Counted from the stretch's first letter, positions 18,078 to 28,195 are shown. The stretch: 64,000 nucleotides of DNA from Flavivirga spongiicola (GCF_030540825.1 NZ_JAUOEO010000001.1:1089001-1153000); one strand, 5' to 3'. Notes: generated by a model not told the origin, from the sequence alone. Numbers and translations are program-made.

Positions 18078-18971
18078 CTAATTTAAATTATTAAAACTTC
18101 TACCAGAATATTCAGAAAAAAATGTTTCAATACATCCCCTGTCAGCAACTGTTATAAAACATTGCTTTTTATCGTTACCTCCAAAAGCAATGTTAGTAGG
18201 TTTTTTACCTTTTAACCTTATTTCTCTTAAAACCTCCCCTTTTGGTGATACTATTAACACAGTACCTTTATCATATCTACATATATATAAATTACCTATA
18301 CTATCACAACGCATACCATCTAAACCAAAATCTTTAAATGATTTAAATAACTTTTTATTGATTGGTTTTCCTTGACTTGTTATATCGTAAACCCAAATGT
18401 TTCGCTGTACAGATTCATTTACATAAAGTTTTTTTCCATCAGGGCTCACTTCAACACCATTAGTAGTACCCATATCTTTTTCTAAAAGGACAAATTTTTT
18501 GTTAGAAATCATCCATAAGTTTCCTGTTCCATCTTTCCAGTTTGGATCACTGGCATATAATGTGCCATTAGGTGCAATAGCTACATCATTGGGTTGATTC
18601 ATTATAGAATCATGTGCAAAAACTACCGCCTCTGTTGATCCCTTTTTTACAAATAATATGTTATGCTTAACATAATCTGCTATATACATATTGTCATCTT
18701 TGTCAAACCGAATACCGTTACCAATACTTCCATTAGGTAAAGTAGTAAACAAAGAACTTTCACCTTTTTCATTTACAATACCTATGGTACCTTCTTCTTT
18801 AAAGTTTACTGCATACAAATTGCCTTTACTATCAACTGCAGGTCCTTCTATTCCAGCAGTGAAAAGCGATTCTTTAGTAAAATCAAAGCTAGAGTTACTC
18901 AACTCTTTTTTTTCACATGAAGAAAAAATACTTGTAAAAATCAGTAAGAAAAAAAATCTATTATTTGTCAA
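18078..18971 (-). CDS. SMP-30/gluconolactonase/LRE-like lipoprotein
   Basis: Exported lipoprotein (lipobox IFSSCEKK, Cys19) of 297 residues with a six-bladed beta-propeller of the SMP-30/gluconolactonase type. Blade motifs are visible: GPAVDSKGNLYAVNF, RFDKDDNMYIADY, NDVAIAPNGTLYASDP, GVEVSPDGKKLYVNES and DGMRCDSIGNLYICRY; the Glu, Asn and Asp residues in such blades bind the metal in known lactonases. Family members hydrolyse aldonolactones and other lactones. Beside chitin enzymes, an aminosugar lactone would be a logical substrate, but that is inference. It sits 7 bases after the second GH20 gene. Confidence 0.78.
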   Translation of the reverse strand: MTNNRFFFLLIFTSIFSSCEKKELSNSSFDFTKESLFTAGIEGPAVDSKGNLYAVNFKEEGTIGIVNEKGESSLFTTLPNGSIGNGIRFDKDDNMYIADYVKHNILFVKKGSTEAVVFAHDSIMNQPNDVAIAPNGTLYASDPNWKDGTGNLWMISNKKFVLLEKDMGTTNGVEVSPDGKKLYVNESVQRNIWVYDITSQGKPINKKLFKSFKDFGLDGMRCDSIGNLYICRYDKGTVLIVSPKGEVLREIRLKGKKPTNIAFGGNDKKQCFITVADRGCIETFFSEYSGRSFNNLN

Positions 18972-18978
18972 TGTTTTA

Positions 18979-21009
18979 TTATTTTAAAGTTGATATTATT
19001 TTATTTAATCCGTCTATAATAGCCAATTCTGTGTCTGAAAATGGTTTGTTAAGATTATTCATGTATTTAGAAACAATCTTAAACTCTTCTTTGTTTAATT
19101 TTTGTGACATTCCTTTTTTTAATAAAATTGAGAGATCTGCTAAATTTTTTGACAGAGGAGCTAATTGATTTAGCATAGGATTGTTATTTATTTTTATAAA
19201 GGCCTCATTATTAGACACCCATTTATCAAAGAAGTATACTAAGTCGTCCTTATAGCTTTGATCATTAGAATTCACAATAAAACTATCGACCTTTTTATTA
19301 AAAGAAATAGCATCTAAAGCATCAGGAGTACAAGCGTTTATAAAACGAGTAAAAGGTGAAAATGACTTATAAATGGTCCCTCCTTTTTTTCTTTCATATG
19401 CTTTTAAGGGTTCGCATATTTTTGATAATACAATTAAAGATGTTATGTCTTGATTATTGCTAATGTTACGCAAAATAACATCTCTGTTTCTTATATGGGT
19501 AATACCTAATTCTTCTAATTTAAAACTAACACTCTCTAATCTTTTCAGCATATTATCGATATTATTAACCGATTTTACAGACCAAAATCGTTCTGCAATA
19601 GCAGCTGTTCTTGGCCAAATCCTAGAATCTATAGAAACAGGTGTTACCAGTTCTCCCCACATGGTGGCTTCTCCTCCTAAAATATTTTTTACCTGATCCT
19701 CGCTCAAGTCATGATTATTAGGTATGGGCTCTGTGCTATAGTGTGTTTTTATTGATTCTAATAAATCTATATAATAACCTTTAGATAATATTGTTTTATA
19801 CCCAAGTTTTGCTGATTTTAACATAGCTTCATTTCCTCTCCAAGAATGTATAACAACATCTTTTGGTAGGTTAGGTTGAAAAATTTCGTCCCACCCCATC
19901 ATAGTTCTATTATTCTTTTTAAGAATATCTTGAATTTTTATATTAAAATAGGTTTGTAGCTCATGGTTTGTTTTAAAACCCTTCTTTTTCTTAAAATTTT
20001 GTATTTTAATATTTTCATCCCAATGTTTTCCTTTATTTTCATCACCACCAATATGAAAGTATTTATCAGGAAATAATTGAGAAATCTCAGAGAAAAGTGC
20101 ATCTATTACTTGATATGTTTTATCATTTGTTGGGTCTAATGTAGGGTCGAAAACACCAGCTCTACGCTCTATTTTATAGGTTATATCTTTACTACCTATC
20201 TCCGGGTAAGCTGTTAAAATAGCTGATGCATGTCCAGGCACATCAAACTCTGGAACAACACGAATACCCAAATTTGAAGCATAATTTACAATTTCTTTAA
20301 TTTGATTGTGTGTGTAATATTGCCCATCTGAACCTAGTTGGTGCAACTTAGGCAACGCTTTAACCTCAACTCTAAAACCCTGATCGTCACATAAGTGCCA
20401 ATGAAAAACATTCATTTTTACAGCAGCCATAGCATCTAGGTTTCTTTTCAATACATTTAATGGTTGATAATGTCTTGCTACATCTATCATTAAACCTCGC
20501 CAAGTGAACCTTGGCGAGTCTTTAATAGTTACTCCATGAAAAAAATATTCAGTTTTAGTATTAGCACTAAGTTGTAGTAAAGTTTCTAAACCCCTCAATA
20601 TACCGATATCGGTTTTTGCTGTTAAAATTATTTGACTACTTAGTACTGTTAACTGGTAAGATTCGTTTTCATGTAATTCTAATTCCCCCTCTCTTTCATA
20701 ATTTATTCGTAATGATGCTTTTTTTATCTGATTAGCTGTTAATGCAAAACCTTTATCAATAAAAACACCTGTTCTTCCAGACAATCTCCTTAAAAATTTT
20801 GTCGTAGCATTAAATAACCTATCATTAATCTTATCTTTATTTACTGCGATGGTAAAATTTTCGTCAATACTAAATTTTTGATCATTATCTACAACTTCTT
20901 CTGGCCAAGGCATTAAATTGTATTTTTCTGACAACTTTGTTTGCGCATTGACACAAAAATGTGATATTATTAAAATATAAATGATTATACTTCTTCTTAT
21001 AATTTTCAT
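18979..21009 (-). CDS. GH20 beta-N-acetylhexosaminidase, secreted
   Basis: Second hexosaminidase of the locus, 676 residues, with a signal peptide (residues 1-22, ending VNAQ) rather than a lipobox, so probably periplasmic. It has a GH20b-type N-terminal domain (about 30-160) and a GH20 barrel with WRGLMIDVARHYQP, VFHWHLCDDQGFR and HIGGDENKG, giving the catalytic pair Asp323/Glu324. The C-terminal 160 residues are helical with no Fn3 or PA14 module, unlike the lipoprotein GH20. The two enzymes may split work between the surface and the periplasm. It is the first gene after the SusD terminator, so expression may use its own promoter or read-through. Confidence 0.92.
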   Translation of the reverse strand: MKIIRRSIIIYILIISHFCVNAQTKLSEKYNLMPWPEEVVDNDQKFSIDENFTIAVNKDKINDRLFNATTKFLRRLSGRTGVFIDKGFALTANQIKKASLRINYEREGELELHENESYQLTVLSSQIILTAKTDIGILRGLETLLQLSANTKTEYFFHGVTIKDSPRFTWRGLMIDVARHYQPLNVLKRNLDAMAAVKMNVFHWHLCDDQGFRVEVKALPKLHQLGSDGQYYTHNQIKEIVNYASNLGIRVVPEFDVPGHASAILTAYPEIGSKDITYKIERRAGVFDPTLDPTNDKTYQVIDALFSEISQLFPDKYFHIGGDENKGKHWDENIKIQNFKKKKGFKTNHELQTYFNIKIQDILKKNNRTMMGWDEIFQPNLPKDVVIHSWRGNEAMLKSAKLGYKTILSKGYYIDLLESIKTHYSTEPIPNNHDLSEDQVKNILGGEATMWGELVTPVSIDSRIWPRTAAIAERFWSVKSVNNIDNMLKRLESVSFKLEELGITHIRNRDVILRNISNNQDITSLIVLSKICEPLKAYERKKGGTIYKSFSPFTRFINACTPDALDAISFNKKVDSFIVNSNDQSYKDDLVYFFDKWVSNNEAFIKINNNPMLNQLAPLSKNLADLSILLKKGMSQKLNKEEFKIVSKYMNNLNKPFSDTELAIIDGLNKIISTLK

Positions 21010-21305
21010 ATAGATAATTTTATGATATTAGTTTTTGACATAAAATTTTAAAAATAATATCTTCTAAACGTCTCAATAAAAGCATAATTAGCAAAGCGTT
21101 CTTAGCCAAGCCAAAACACAAGATTTATCTTTTATTCTTATTAAATGGCATCTTCAATAGATCCTTCATTAACCCTTCAAAAATCACATTATGAATTTTT
21201 TAAAAACGTGTTTCTTCAAACGTACCTGCCATCATATGAGATATGTTATTCATATCCAAAACAATATGGTTTATATTTATAGGTATTGTTTATAGGTAAA
21301 ATAAA

Positions 21306-21328
21306 CGAGGGATTATTTGCATCCCTCG
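21306..21328 (-). terminator. intrinsic terminator-like hairpin downstream of susD-like gene
   Basis: CGAGGGAT (21306-21313) pairs perfectly with ATCCCTCG (21321-21328) around a 7-base loop, and on the minus strand is followed by TTTATTTTAC. It lies about 90 bases past the SusD stop, inside the 406-base gap 21010-21415, and probably ends or attenuates the susCD transcript so that the downstream enzyme genes are expressed less. I see no gene in that gap. Confidence 0.65.
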
Positions 21329-21415
21329 CTTATCTAATCAACTAACTACTAACCAAACTAACTCAAATACTCATTTATGAAGATAGATGTATGAGGCTTT
21401 AAGAATAATTCAATA

Positions 21416-22978
21416 TTAATTAACATCCCACCAAAGTGCTGTAGTCATAAGATCTGGACCTTGTTCGGCTATTGCTGCGTCCACATTAACAGTGTTAGAG
21501 GTTTTCTCTGTAGGAGAATATGGAAATCTTTTAGGGACATTACCATTGTTCGGCTCTGTTACCCAAAAATTAACATTATCTGTTATTTGAGGAATTAGAT
21601 CTGCTCTTCTTACCAATGCCCAACTTTCATAACCATTTGTTAAAGATGCTAACCATCTTTGGTTCCAAACTTGGTTTAATTGATCTTCGGTTGTACCGCT
21701 CAAAGTAGCTATAGCCTCATCTGCTATAAAAGTACCTGCATCTGCACCCCAAAAGGATATACTCGCTAAAATACCACTTTGATACAAACTATTAGCATCT
21801 CCACCATAGCCTAACAATGCAGCTTCGGCTTGCAAGAAGTAAGATTCTGCTGCTGTTAAAACCATTACAGGTGCCATACCTGAAATTTCGTCAAAAGCAG
21901 TTCCAACTATTCTTTCCGAAGGTTTAGACACATCTTCCCATACTGCTGCTGTTCTTGAATTAATAAAACCTCCTGAGTAGCCTCCATTCTCAGCCTCAGT
22001 TGCTATTTGTGTTAATCTAGGATCATTATTATCTCTCATAAAAGCAACTAATTTCTCCGTCAGAATCCATTTAGATCCTGTTACACCTGTTCCGCCTGCT
22101 CCAGCTCCAAATCCCCAAAACACATCTTCAAAACCACCATCAAGATTAGCATTGGTTAAAGCACCTTCAGAACGTGTCAATGTTGCTTCATTTGTTCCGT
22201 CTATTAATGTGTTTGATAAACAATCTGCTATAACACCATCAATAAATGCACTTTCACCATCTGCATTAAAAGCATCTCTACTTCTTAATGCCATACGTAA
22301 ACGTAATGTATTAGCTAAAACTTTCCATTTTTGTGGATCTCCTTCATAAATAAAATCTCCTGCTGCACCACCTATAGTTGTAGTAGAACTGCCTAGAGCA
22401 TCCATCTGACTTTTCAAATCCTCAAGAATAGCCTTATAGATATCTTTTTGAGTATCGTATTTAGGAGGATCAACTTCCAATTGAGGCAATATAACTTCAG
22501 AATAAGGAATACTTCCAAAATTATCAGTCGCCCTTTGATGAAATAAGGACATAATTATTTTCATCATTGCTTGACCATTTGCGTCATTTTCATTACCATA
22601 TTGAATTAATAAATTACGCATAATTAAACCACTCCTTGTAAATGATTTATCAAACGTTACATTTCCCCAAGCTGGATCTGGAGTATAATTATCTGACCCT
22701 GACCACCAACTTCCAGCAACTTTCGTTGAGAACTGGTGCGAAAATTGAGACGTCGTTAATAAGTTACCTCTCCAAGTAACAAATCGAGGTTCAGCAAATG
22801 TAAAATATTCTACAGCTCCCAATAATGATGCAGAAGTGGCTTCAGCAGGTAAATTTGGGTTCACGTTAATTTGCTCAAAATCATCTGTGCATGAAGAAAG
22901 TAAAAGTCCAAGCACTAATACAATACTAAATGTTGGCACCTTGATGCTTTTAAAATTTATTTTAATTATTTTTTTCAT
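21416..22978 (-). CDS. SusD/RagB family outer-membrane lipoprotein
   Basis: Surface glycan-binding lipoprotein of 520 residues that forms the lid over its SusC partner. Lipobox at Cys30 (LLLSSCTDDFEQINVNPN); the DFEQINVNPN opening and the later AESYFLQAEAALLGYGGDANSLYQSGI segment (TPR-like helices) are typical of the SusD-like group found with STN-containing SusC proteins. It starts 18 bases after the SusC stop, the standard order. In this locus the expected ligand is a chitooligosaccharide or N-acetylglucosamine glycan, inferred from two GH20s and a GH18. Confidence 0.92.
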   Translation of the reverse strand: MKKIIKINFKSIKVPTFSIVLVLGLLLSSCTDDFEQINVNPNLPAEATSASLLGAVEYFTFAEPRFVTWRGNLLTTSQFSHQFSTKVAGSWWSGSDNYTPDPAWGNVTFDKSFTRSGLIMRNLLIQYGNENDANGQAMMKIIMSLFHQRATDNFGSIPYSEVILPQLEVDPPKYDTQKDIYKAILEDLKSQMDALGSSTTTIGGAAGDFIYEGDPQKWKVLANTLRLRMALRSRDAFNADGESAFIDGVIADCLSNTLIDGTNEATLTRSEGALTNANLDGGFEDVFWGFGAGAGGTGVTGSKWILTEKLVAFMRDNNDPRLTQIATEAENGGYSGGFINSRTAAVWEDVSKPSERIVGTAFDEISGMAPVMVLTAAESYFLQAEAALLGYGGDANSLYQSGILASISFWGADAGTFIADEAIATLSGTTEDQLNQVWNQRWLASLTNGYESWALVRRADLIPQITDNVNFWVTEPNNGNVPKRFPYSPTEKTSNTVNVDAAIAEQGPDLMTTALWWDVN

Positions 22979-22996
22979 AATATCTAAATTTTTTTA

Positions 22997-25900
22997 TTAA
23001 AACGATACAGATAACTTAATACCATGACTAGAAGTAGAAGGGAAATCATAAATCTCTATCCCCTGAATACCAGTATTAAAACCAACCTCTGGATCATAAT
23101 TTTGAGTATTTTTATGTAAGATTGCCAAGTTTCTACCTATATAGCTAATTGATGCACTATCAATAGATAATTTATCAAGTAAGCTAGAAGGTATATTATA
23201 ACTTAATGATACTTGTCTTAACTTAACAAAACTACCGTCCGTAATCCAGTTTTCTGAAATTTGACCTAATCTATTAAAATAATTAGCAGAGCCTACACCT
23301 CTGGCTGCTACAGTTGGGCTTAATGTACCAACAACAACTGCATCATCCGGTACTAATATACCAGTGCCGCCTGTATAAAAATCTCTTCCTTCTAAGGTTC
23401 TAATATCATTTCCATTTGTACTGGCTACTAGATCTGTAAAAGAATATATATCACCTCCAGATTTAATATCAACTAAAACTCCTAATTGGAAATTTTTATA
23501 AGTGAATGTATTATTTATACCAAGTAAAAAATCTGGCGTTACATTACCTATATCACCAAGCTCACCAATTATAGGCAAACCAGTATCATCATACATAACG
23601 CGGCCTTGGTCATCACGAGAGAATGTTGTACCTCTTAAATCTCCATATAAACTACCTTCGGTAGCAACTAACTGTACATTATCGTTAAATTGTCTTGCAA
23701 GAATAACCGTTGGTAAGCCTTCTACAAGTCTTTCAATTTTATTTTCATTTTTGCTATAATTAAATGCTGTATTCCATTCAAAGTTTTCAGTTTTTATAGG
23801 TGTTCCTGTTAAAGCTATTTCGATACCACTATTATTTACTAAACCTGCATTTACTATTTTACCTTGTGCACCAGAAGTTGGTGGTAGGGAAATTGACAAT
23901 ATTTGGTTTTTTGTATCCTTATTATAATATGTAACATCTAAACCTAACCTATTATTGAAAAATTTTGCATCAAAACCAAATTCATATTCTGATGATAATT
24001 CAGCAACTAAATTCGCATTTGGAATTATAGCACCTGGACCTGCTCCTTCTTCTGCAGGACCTGCTCCTAAAGTTGGGTTACTTAAAAAGAACAGTGAAAG
24101 CCCATTATATGGGTTAGAGGAAACATTATATACTGACCTAGTTCTATATGGTTGAGTTGCATTACCAGTTTTAGCCCAACTAGCTCTTAGTTTAAAAGAA
24201 TTAACGTTATCACTTTCAAAATTAAAAATTTCATGTAATAAAAAACTTGACCCTACAGAAGGATAAAAGAACGAATTGTTGTCTACAGGTAATGTTGAAC
24301 TCCAGTCATTTCTACCAGTTACTTCAATAAAAGCATAATTATTAAAACCAAACTGTACTGAACCAAATAAAGACTGAGATTTAAAACGATTTAACGTCGT
24401 ACTAACTCCTTTATTTGCAAAATTATTAACGGAGAATAGAGAAGGATCTAATAAATCATTAGCCTGTACTCTAGTTGATTTTGATCTATTTTCAAAACCA
24501 CTATAACCAAAAGTTGAATTTAATGATATTTTATTAGTTATATCTTTATTATACGATAGTAAAAAATCATAATTTGAGGTCGTAGTTTGTTGTGTAATTT
24601 CTACTAATTCTCCAGAAGGTGCATTATCAAATACCCCTATTCCTTTAAAAATGGATGCTTCATAATTACTTTGATCTTGAGAATATCTTACAGTTCCAGA
24701 TAAGTCATTAGTAAATTTATATGTCGCACTTAATAAACCTGTATACCTGTTTTTAGTATCTTCATTTAATTTATTATTAACAGCATAATAAGGGTTCATT
24801 GTAAAGCTTCCTCCACCAAAATTATTTGGCGTACCATCATCTTTAACAAAATTAGCAGCTAAATCTGCGTTAGAAATATTTCTAGATTTCAATATTAAAC
24901 TCCTAACTGTATTTGCTTGACCATCTGTAATATCCGATCTGTTTTCTGCACTATTTTTCACATAGGCTATTTTAGCTTGCACTGTTAATTTATCAGTCAC
25001 ATCGGCAGTCGTATTTAATGATAATGAATGACGTCTATAATCGCTTCCGTTTAAAATAGGTTGATTAAATAAATTGGTATAAGATAGCCTATAATTTATA
25101 TTATCTGCTCCTCCAGATAATGCTATTGAGTTTATTATTGTTGAGCCAGTTCCATAGAAATCTTTAAAGTCTCCTGGATTAGCACTATATGGTGCAGTAC
25201 CTACTCCGTCAAAACGTTCACGTGAACTACCATCTAATGCTGGTCCCCAGCTTCCTGGTCGAGTTATATCGTAAACCAATTGACTAGAAGGCACATCAAA
25301 ACGACCTTGCCCATAACTATTTTGTAGCTTAGGGGAAACTAGAACATTATCAAATGTTACAGAAGAAGATAAATCCACTTTCATTTTTCCAACTTTACCT
25401 TTTTTTGTAGTGATGACAATAACACCCGCTGCTCCTCTATAACCATAAAGTGCTGTAGCATTACCACCTTTTAAAACATTAACACTCTGTACATCATCAG
25501 GGTTAATGTCAGACAAAGCATTACCATAATCCAAACCTCCAGAAAAACTACCTTGACCTAAGCCACCACCATCTAAAATAACACCATCTACAACAATTAA
25601 GGCAGAGTTTTGACCAGGTACTAATGAGGTAATCCCTCTAACGGTTACAGAAGCCGAACCTCCAATACCAGAACCGTTTTGATTAATTTGTACACCAGTA
25701 ACTCTACCAGAAAGCGTATTGGCAATATTAGCACTTCTAACTTTAGAAAGATCTTCTCCTTTTACAGTTTGTAACGAATATCCAAGTTTTTTGGCTTCTT
25801 TTCTAATACCTAATGCTGTAACAACTATTTCATTTAATGTATCTGTATCTTCCTCTAAAACCACATCAATAGTATCAGATTCTCCAACAGTAACTATTTT

Positions 25901-26488
25901 AGTTTTTAATCCTAAAAAGGAAAACTGCAAAGCCTCACCAACCGAAACCTTAATTGAATATTCTCCGTTAAAATCTGTTGCGACGCCATTTGTTGTACCT
26001 AAAATAAGAACAGTAACACCAGGCAAAGGGTTTCCTCCCTCATCTTTAACGGTTCCTTTTATTTCTTTTTCTTGATTTTGCTGCTCATTCTTTTGAGGAA
26101 TTAACCTTTTAACAGCCTGATTCTTTAAATCATTTTTTGCTAAAATAATTTGCCTATCAACAACATTATATGTTATATCTTGATTTGCAAATAACTCATC
26201 TAATATTTTATAAATCCGTTTATTTTTAACATTGATTGAAACTAAACGAGTTTGATCAATTAATTTTTCATTTGTTAAAAACTTAAATTCTGATAAGGAT
26301 TCTATAGTCTCTAATACTGTAATAATCTTTACCGATTGTAAATTAAGTGTGATTTTAGTATTTTGAGAATATGACTCAGCTTGAATTTTAAAAAGAGAAA
26401 AGAATATTAATAATATTGTTAATTTCATTTTTAAACTCAATTTAGGGAGGATATTTAAATATAACCTCTTAGTAAAGGATTTTTCCAT
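22997..26488 (-). CDS. SusC/RagA TonB-linked outer-membrane transducer with STN domain
   Basis: TonB-dependent outer-membrane importer of 1163 residues. After a hydrophobic signal (about 21-42) comes an STN signalling domain (about 45-113, ITLNLQSVKI... VNVVDRQ-like strands), a carboxypeptidase-regulatory-like domain (about 143-220, IKGTVKDEGGNPLPGVTV), a plug (from about 225, with the SusC-type ATALYGYRGAAGVIVITTKKG) and a 22-strand-type barrel ending in SHGIKLSVSF. The STN domain predicts that it passes a substrate signal to the FecR anti-sigma factor encoded just upstream. It lies 151 bases after fecR, a gap with strong secondary structure. Likely substrate is chitooligosaccharide, from context. 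Confidence 0.93.
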   Translation of the reverse strand: MEKSFTKRLYLNILPKLSLKMKLTILLIFFSLFKIQAESYSQNTKITLNLQSVKIITVLETIESLSEFKFLTNEKLIDQTRLVSINVKNKRIYKILDELFANQDITYNVVDRQIILAKNDLKNQAVKRLIPQKNEQQNQEKEIKGTVKDEGGNPLPGVTVLILGTTNGVATDFNGEYSIKVSVGEALQFSFLGLKTKIVTVGESDTIDVVLEEDTDTLNEIVVTALGIRKEAKKLGYSLQTVKGEDLSKVRSANIANTLSGRVTGVQINQNGSGIGGSASVTVRGITSLVPGQNSALIVVDGVILDGGGLGQGSFSGGLDYGNALSDINPDDVQSVNVLKGGNATALYGYRGAAGVIVITTKKGKVGKMKVDLSSSVTFDNVLVSPKLQNSYGQGRFDVPSSQLVYDITRPGSWGPALDGSSRERFDGVGTAPYSANPGDFKDFYGTGSTIINSIALSGGADNINYRLSYTNLFNQPILNGSDYRRHSLSLNTTADVTDKLTVQAKIAYVKNSAENRSDITDGQANTVRSLILKSRNISNADLAANFVKDDGTPNNFGGGSFTMNPYYAVNNKLNEDTKNRYTGLLSATYKFTNDLSGTVRYSQDQSNYEASIFKGIGVFDNAPSGELVEITQQTTTSNYDFLLSYNKDITNKISLNSTFGYSGFENRSKSTRVQANDLLDPSLFSVNNFANKGVSTTLNRFKSQSLFGSVQFGFNNYAFIEVTGRNDWSSTLPVDNNSFFYPSVGSSFLLHEIFNFESDNVNSFKLRASWAKTGNATQPYRTRSVYNVSSNPYNGLSLFFLSNPTLGAGPAEEGAGPGAIIPNANLVAELSSEYEFGFDAKFFNNRLGLDVTYYNKDTKNQILSISLPPTSGAQGKIVNAGLVNNSGIEIALTGTPIKTENFEWNTAFNYSKNENKIERLVEGLPTVILARQFNDNVQLVATEGSLYGDLRGTTFSRDDQGRVMYDDTGLPIIGELGDIGNVTPDFLLGINNTFTYKNFQLGVLVDIKSGGDIYSFTDLVASTNGNDIRTLEGRDFYTGGTGILVPDDAVVVGTLSPTVAARGVGSANYFNRLGQISENWITDGSFVKLRQVSLSYNIPSSLLDKLSIDSASISYIGRNLAILHKNTQNYDPEVGFNTGIQGIEIYDFPSTSSHGIKLSVSF

Positions 26489-26495
26489 ACTTTTG

Positions 26496-26581
26496 TATTG
26501 ATTTAGTTAATAAATTGTTTCACATTGATTAAATCTTATTGTCTAATCGGGGAGTACTCCAATACTTCTCGATTTTTTTTT
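26496..26581 (+). ncRNA. candidate antisense small RNA between susC-like and fecR-like genes
   Basis: On the plus strand, opposite to susC and fecR, a perfect TAnnTTTG box (TACTTTTG, 26488-26495) precedes an 86-base stretch ending in a hairpin plus T9 terminator (26546-26581). PUL-associated antisense sRNAs in this very position (DonS type of Bacteroides) are known. No matching -33 TTG is seen 17-23 bases upstream, so the promoter is weak evidence and the start is a guess. Confidence 0.3.
26546..26581 (+). terminator. plus-strand intrinsic terminator nested in a longer inverted repeat
   Basis: ATCGGGGAGTA (26546-26556) pairs with TACTTCTCGAT (26563-26573), 11 pairs including two G-U, loop of 6, followed directly by nine T (26573-26581). 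The G-U pairs form only in the plus-strand RNA, so the signal is directional. A perfect outer repeat, ATCTTATTGT (26533-26542) and ACAATAAGAT (26582-26591), encloses it. No protein gene on the plus strand ends here. Confidence 0.55.
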
Positions 26582-26639
26582 ACAATAAGATCTTGTTCTA
26601 AATTATCTAATTGTTAGTTTTTTATCATTGGCGTTTTTT

Positions 26640-27773
26640 TTAGTTAGGTTTATCTATTGTTATTTTATTTTCATTTATTTTATATGAAAATTTCTCGCTG
26701 TTTTGAAATGAAATAAGTATTTGTTCTATGGTTTCTGTGTCAAACTTTGCAATGAAACGCTCTTCATTTAAAAATTGGTAATTGTTTATTATGGTTACAT
26801 CATAAGTTCTTTCTAAAACTTTAATAATATCAGAAAATGATTTTGATTTAAATAGTAATTGACCTTTAGTCCAAGCTATATATTCTTCAATATCAACTTC
26901 ATTTATGTTCATTCTATTTTCTGATTTATTCCAAGAAGCTTTATAACCTGGCATTAATACAGTAGAAGCTTTCGCATCAAACTTTTCGTCTACGTTATAA
27001 ACACCAACAGAACCTTCTACCAAAGCAGTGCTTATTTCATTATCTTCTTTATAAGAATTAACATTAAATTTAGTTCCTAAAGCTTGAACATTTATATTTT
27101 GGGTATTTACAATAAAAGGGTGCAGTTTATCCTTAGCTATATCAAAATACGCTTCGCCACTTAAAAAAACTTTTCGTTCCATCCCGTTCAAAAATTTAAC
27201 AGGATACTTCAATGTACTACCCGCATTTAAATGAACTAAACTTCCATCAGATAAAACAATCTTCATTTTTTTCCCATAAGGAATATTTAATTCGTTAAAG
27301 ACCAGTTTCTCACTATTTTGCTCGTCACTTAATTTATTATAATTAAGCTCATCACCTTCTTTAACACTAACAATTTCTCCTTTTTTATTTAAAATTTTCT
27401 CATTTCCATCTTCAGTAACAATTTTAATATCACCATTATCTAATTTTAAAGTAATTGCATTATTATCTATACTAGTCTTTGGTGTAGAATCATTTAGCAT
27501 AAAGAACCAGCTAAGCCCAATAACTCCTACAAAAACAGCAGCCCATTTACCCCATTTTTGATAAAAGCTTTTCTTATATCTTATTTTATTTATTAATATT
27601 TGATATTCATAATCAACATCAACTTCTTGTAGGGCAAGGTCTAAATCATAGCATTCTCTTGCATATCTTTTAAACACCTTTTCATTTTCCTCATTCTTCA
27701 ACCATTCTAATAGCAAATTCAACTCTGATGTGCTAATACTGTCAAGAAAATATTTTCTAATAATATTATCCAA
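26640..27773 (-). CDS. FecR family anti-sigma factor
   Basis: Single-pass inner-membrane anti-sigma regulator of 377 residues. The N-terminal cytoplasmic part (about 1-75) should bind the ECF sigma factor; a transmembrane helix follows (about 78-95, WAAVFVGVIGLSWFFML); the periplasmic part has the FecR domain (about 165-265, with NIPYGKKMKIVLSDGS, YFDIAKDKLHPFIV and VQALGTKFNVNSY) and a C-terminal STN-contact domain ending in KITIDKPN. It is divergent from the sigma gene and precedes susC, completing a SusC-FecR-sigma trans-envelope switch that induces the locus on substrate. Confidence 0.93.
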   Translation of the reverse strand: MDNIIRKYFLDSISTSELNLLLEWLKNEENEKVFKRYARECYDLDLALQEVDVDYEYQILINKIRYKKSFYQKWGKWAAVFVGVIGLSWFFMLNDSTPKTSIDNNAITLKLDNGDIKIVTEDGNEKILNKKGEIVSVKEGDELNYNKLSDEQNSEKLVFNELNIPYGKKMKIVLSDGSLVHLNAGSTLKYPVKFLNGMERKVFLSGEAYFDIAKDKLHPFIVNTQNINVQALGTKFNVNSYKEDNEISTALVEGSVGVYNVDEKFDAKASTVLMPGYKASWNKSENRMNINEVDIEEYIAWTKGQLLFKSKSFSDIIKVLERTYDVTIINNYQFLNEERFIAKFDTETIEQILISFQNSEKFSYKINENKITIDKPN

Positions 27774-27822
27774 GATGCTTGTTTTTTATAAAATTCATAT
27801 TAATTCTAAATAAAAATATACG

Positions 27823-27853
27823 ATTAAACGTACGACTTTATTTATTAAACGTA
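27823..27853. promoter_or_regulatory. direct repeat upstream of fecR-like gene
   Basis: ATTAAACGTA occurs at 27823-27832 and again at 27844-27853, 21 bases apart, i.e. on the same face of the helix, 50-80 bases upstream of the fecR start. This is a possible activator or sigma-factor site. The rest of the 508-base divergent gap (27774-28281) is AT-rich with a 13-A run (27873-27885) and no gene that I can see. Confidence 0.3.
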
Positions 27854-28164
27854 TAGCTTATTAAATACCCTTAAAAAAAAAAAAATTATTTTCATATTAC
27901 ATCAAAAACTGTCATTCAAAAACATGTTACTATCTACAATATGTTGAAGTTAGTAGAGTTTATTTTTTATATTAAAAATCATTTTATTGCTTTAACTTTC
28001 TTATCATTCATTTTTTAAAAATTCAATGATATTAGCAGAAGCTGTATTTCAAAATACTTTCCGATATAAAATTTAATTGAATATCCGTAATATTATAATA
28101 TAAAATATTAATTTAGTTTTGGTTAAAATTACAGCAATGGATTCATTCAGTTTCGTAGCAAATT

Positions 28165-28195
28165 TTGATAAAAGAGTCGCGTAGGTTACATTTGC
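28165..28195 (+). promoter_or_regulatory. promoter of the ECF sigma factor gene
   Basis: TTTG (28165-28168), 19 bases, then TACATTTG (28188-28195), a full match to the Bacteroidota TTG/TAnnTTTG promoter. It lies 86 bases upstream of the sigma start and points at it, suggesting housekeeping-sigma transcription of the regulator. Confidence 0.6.
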
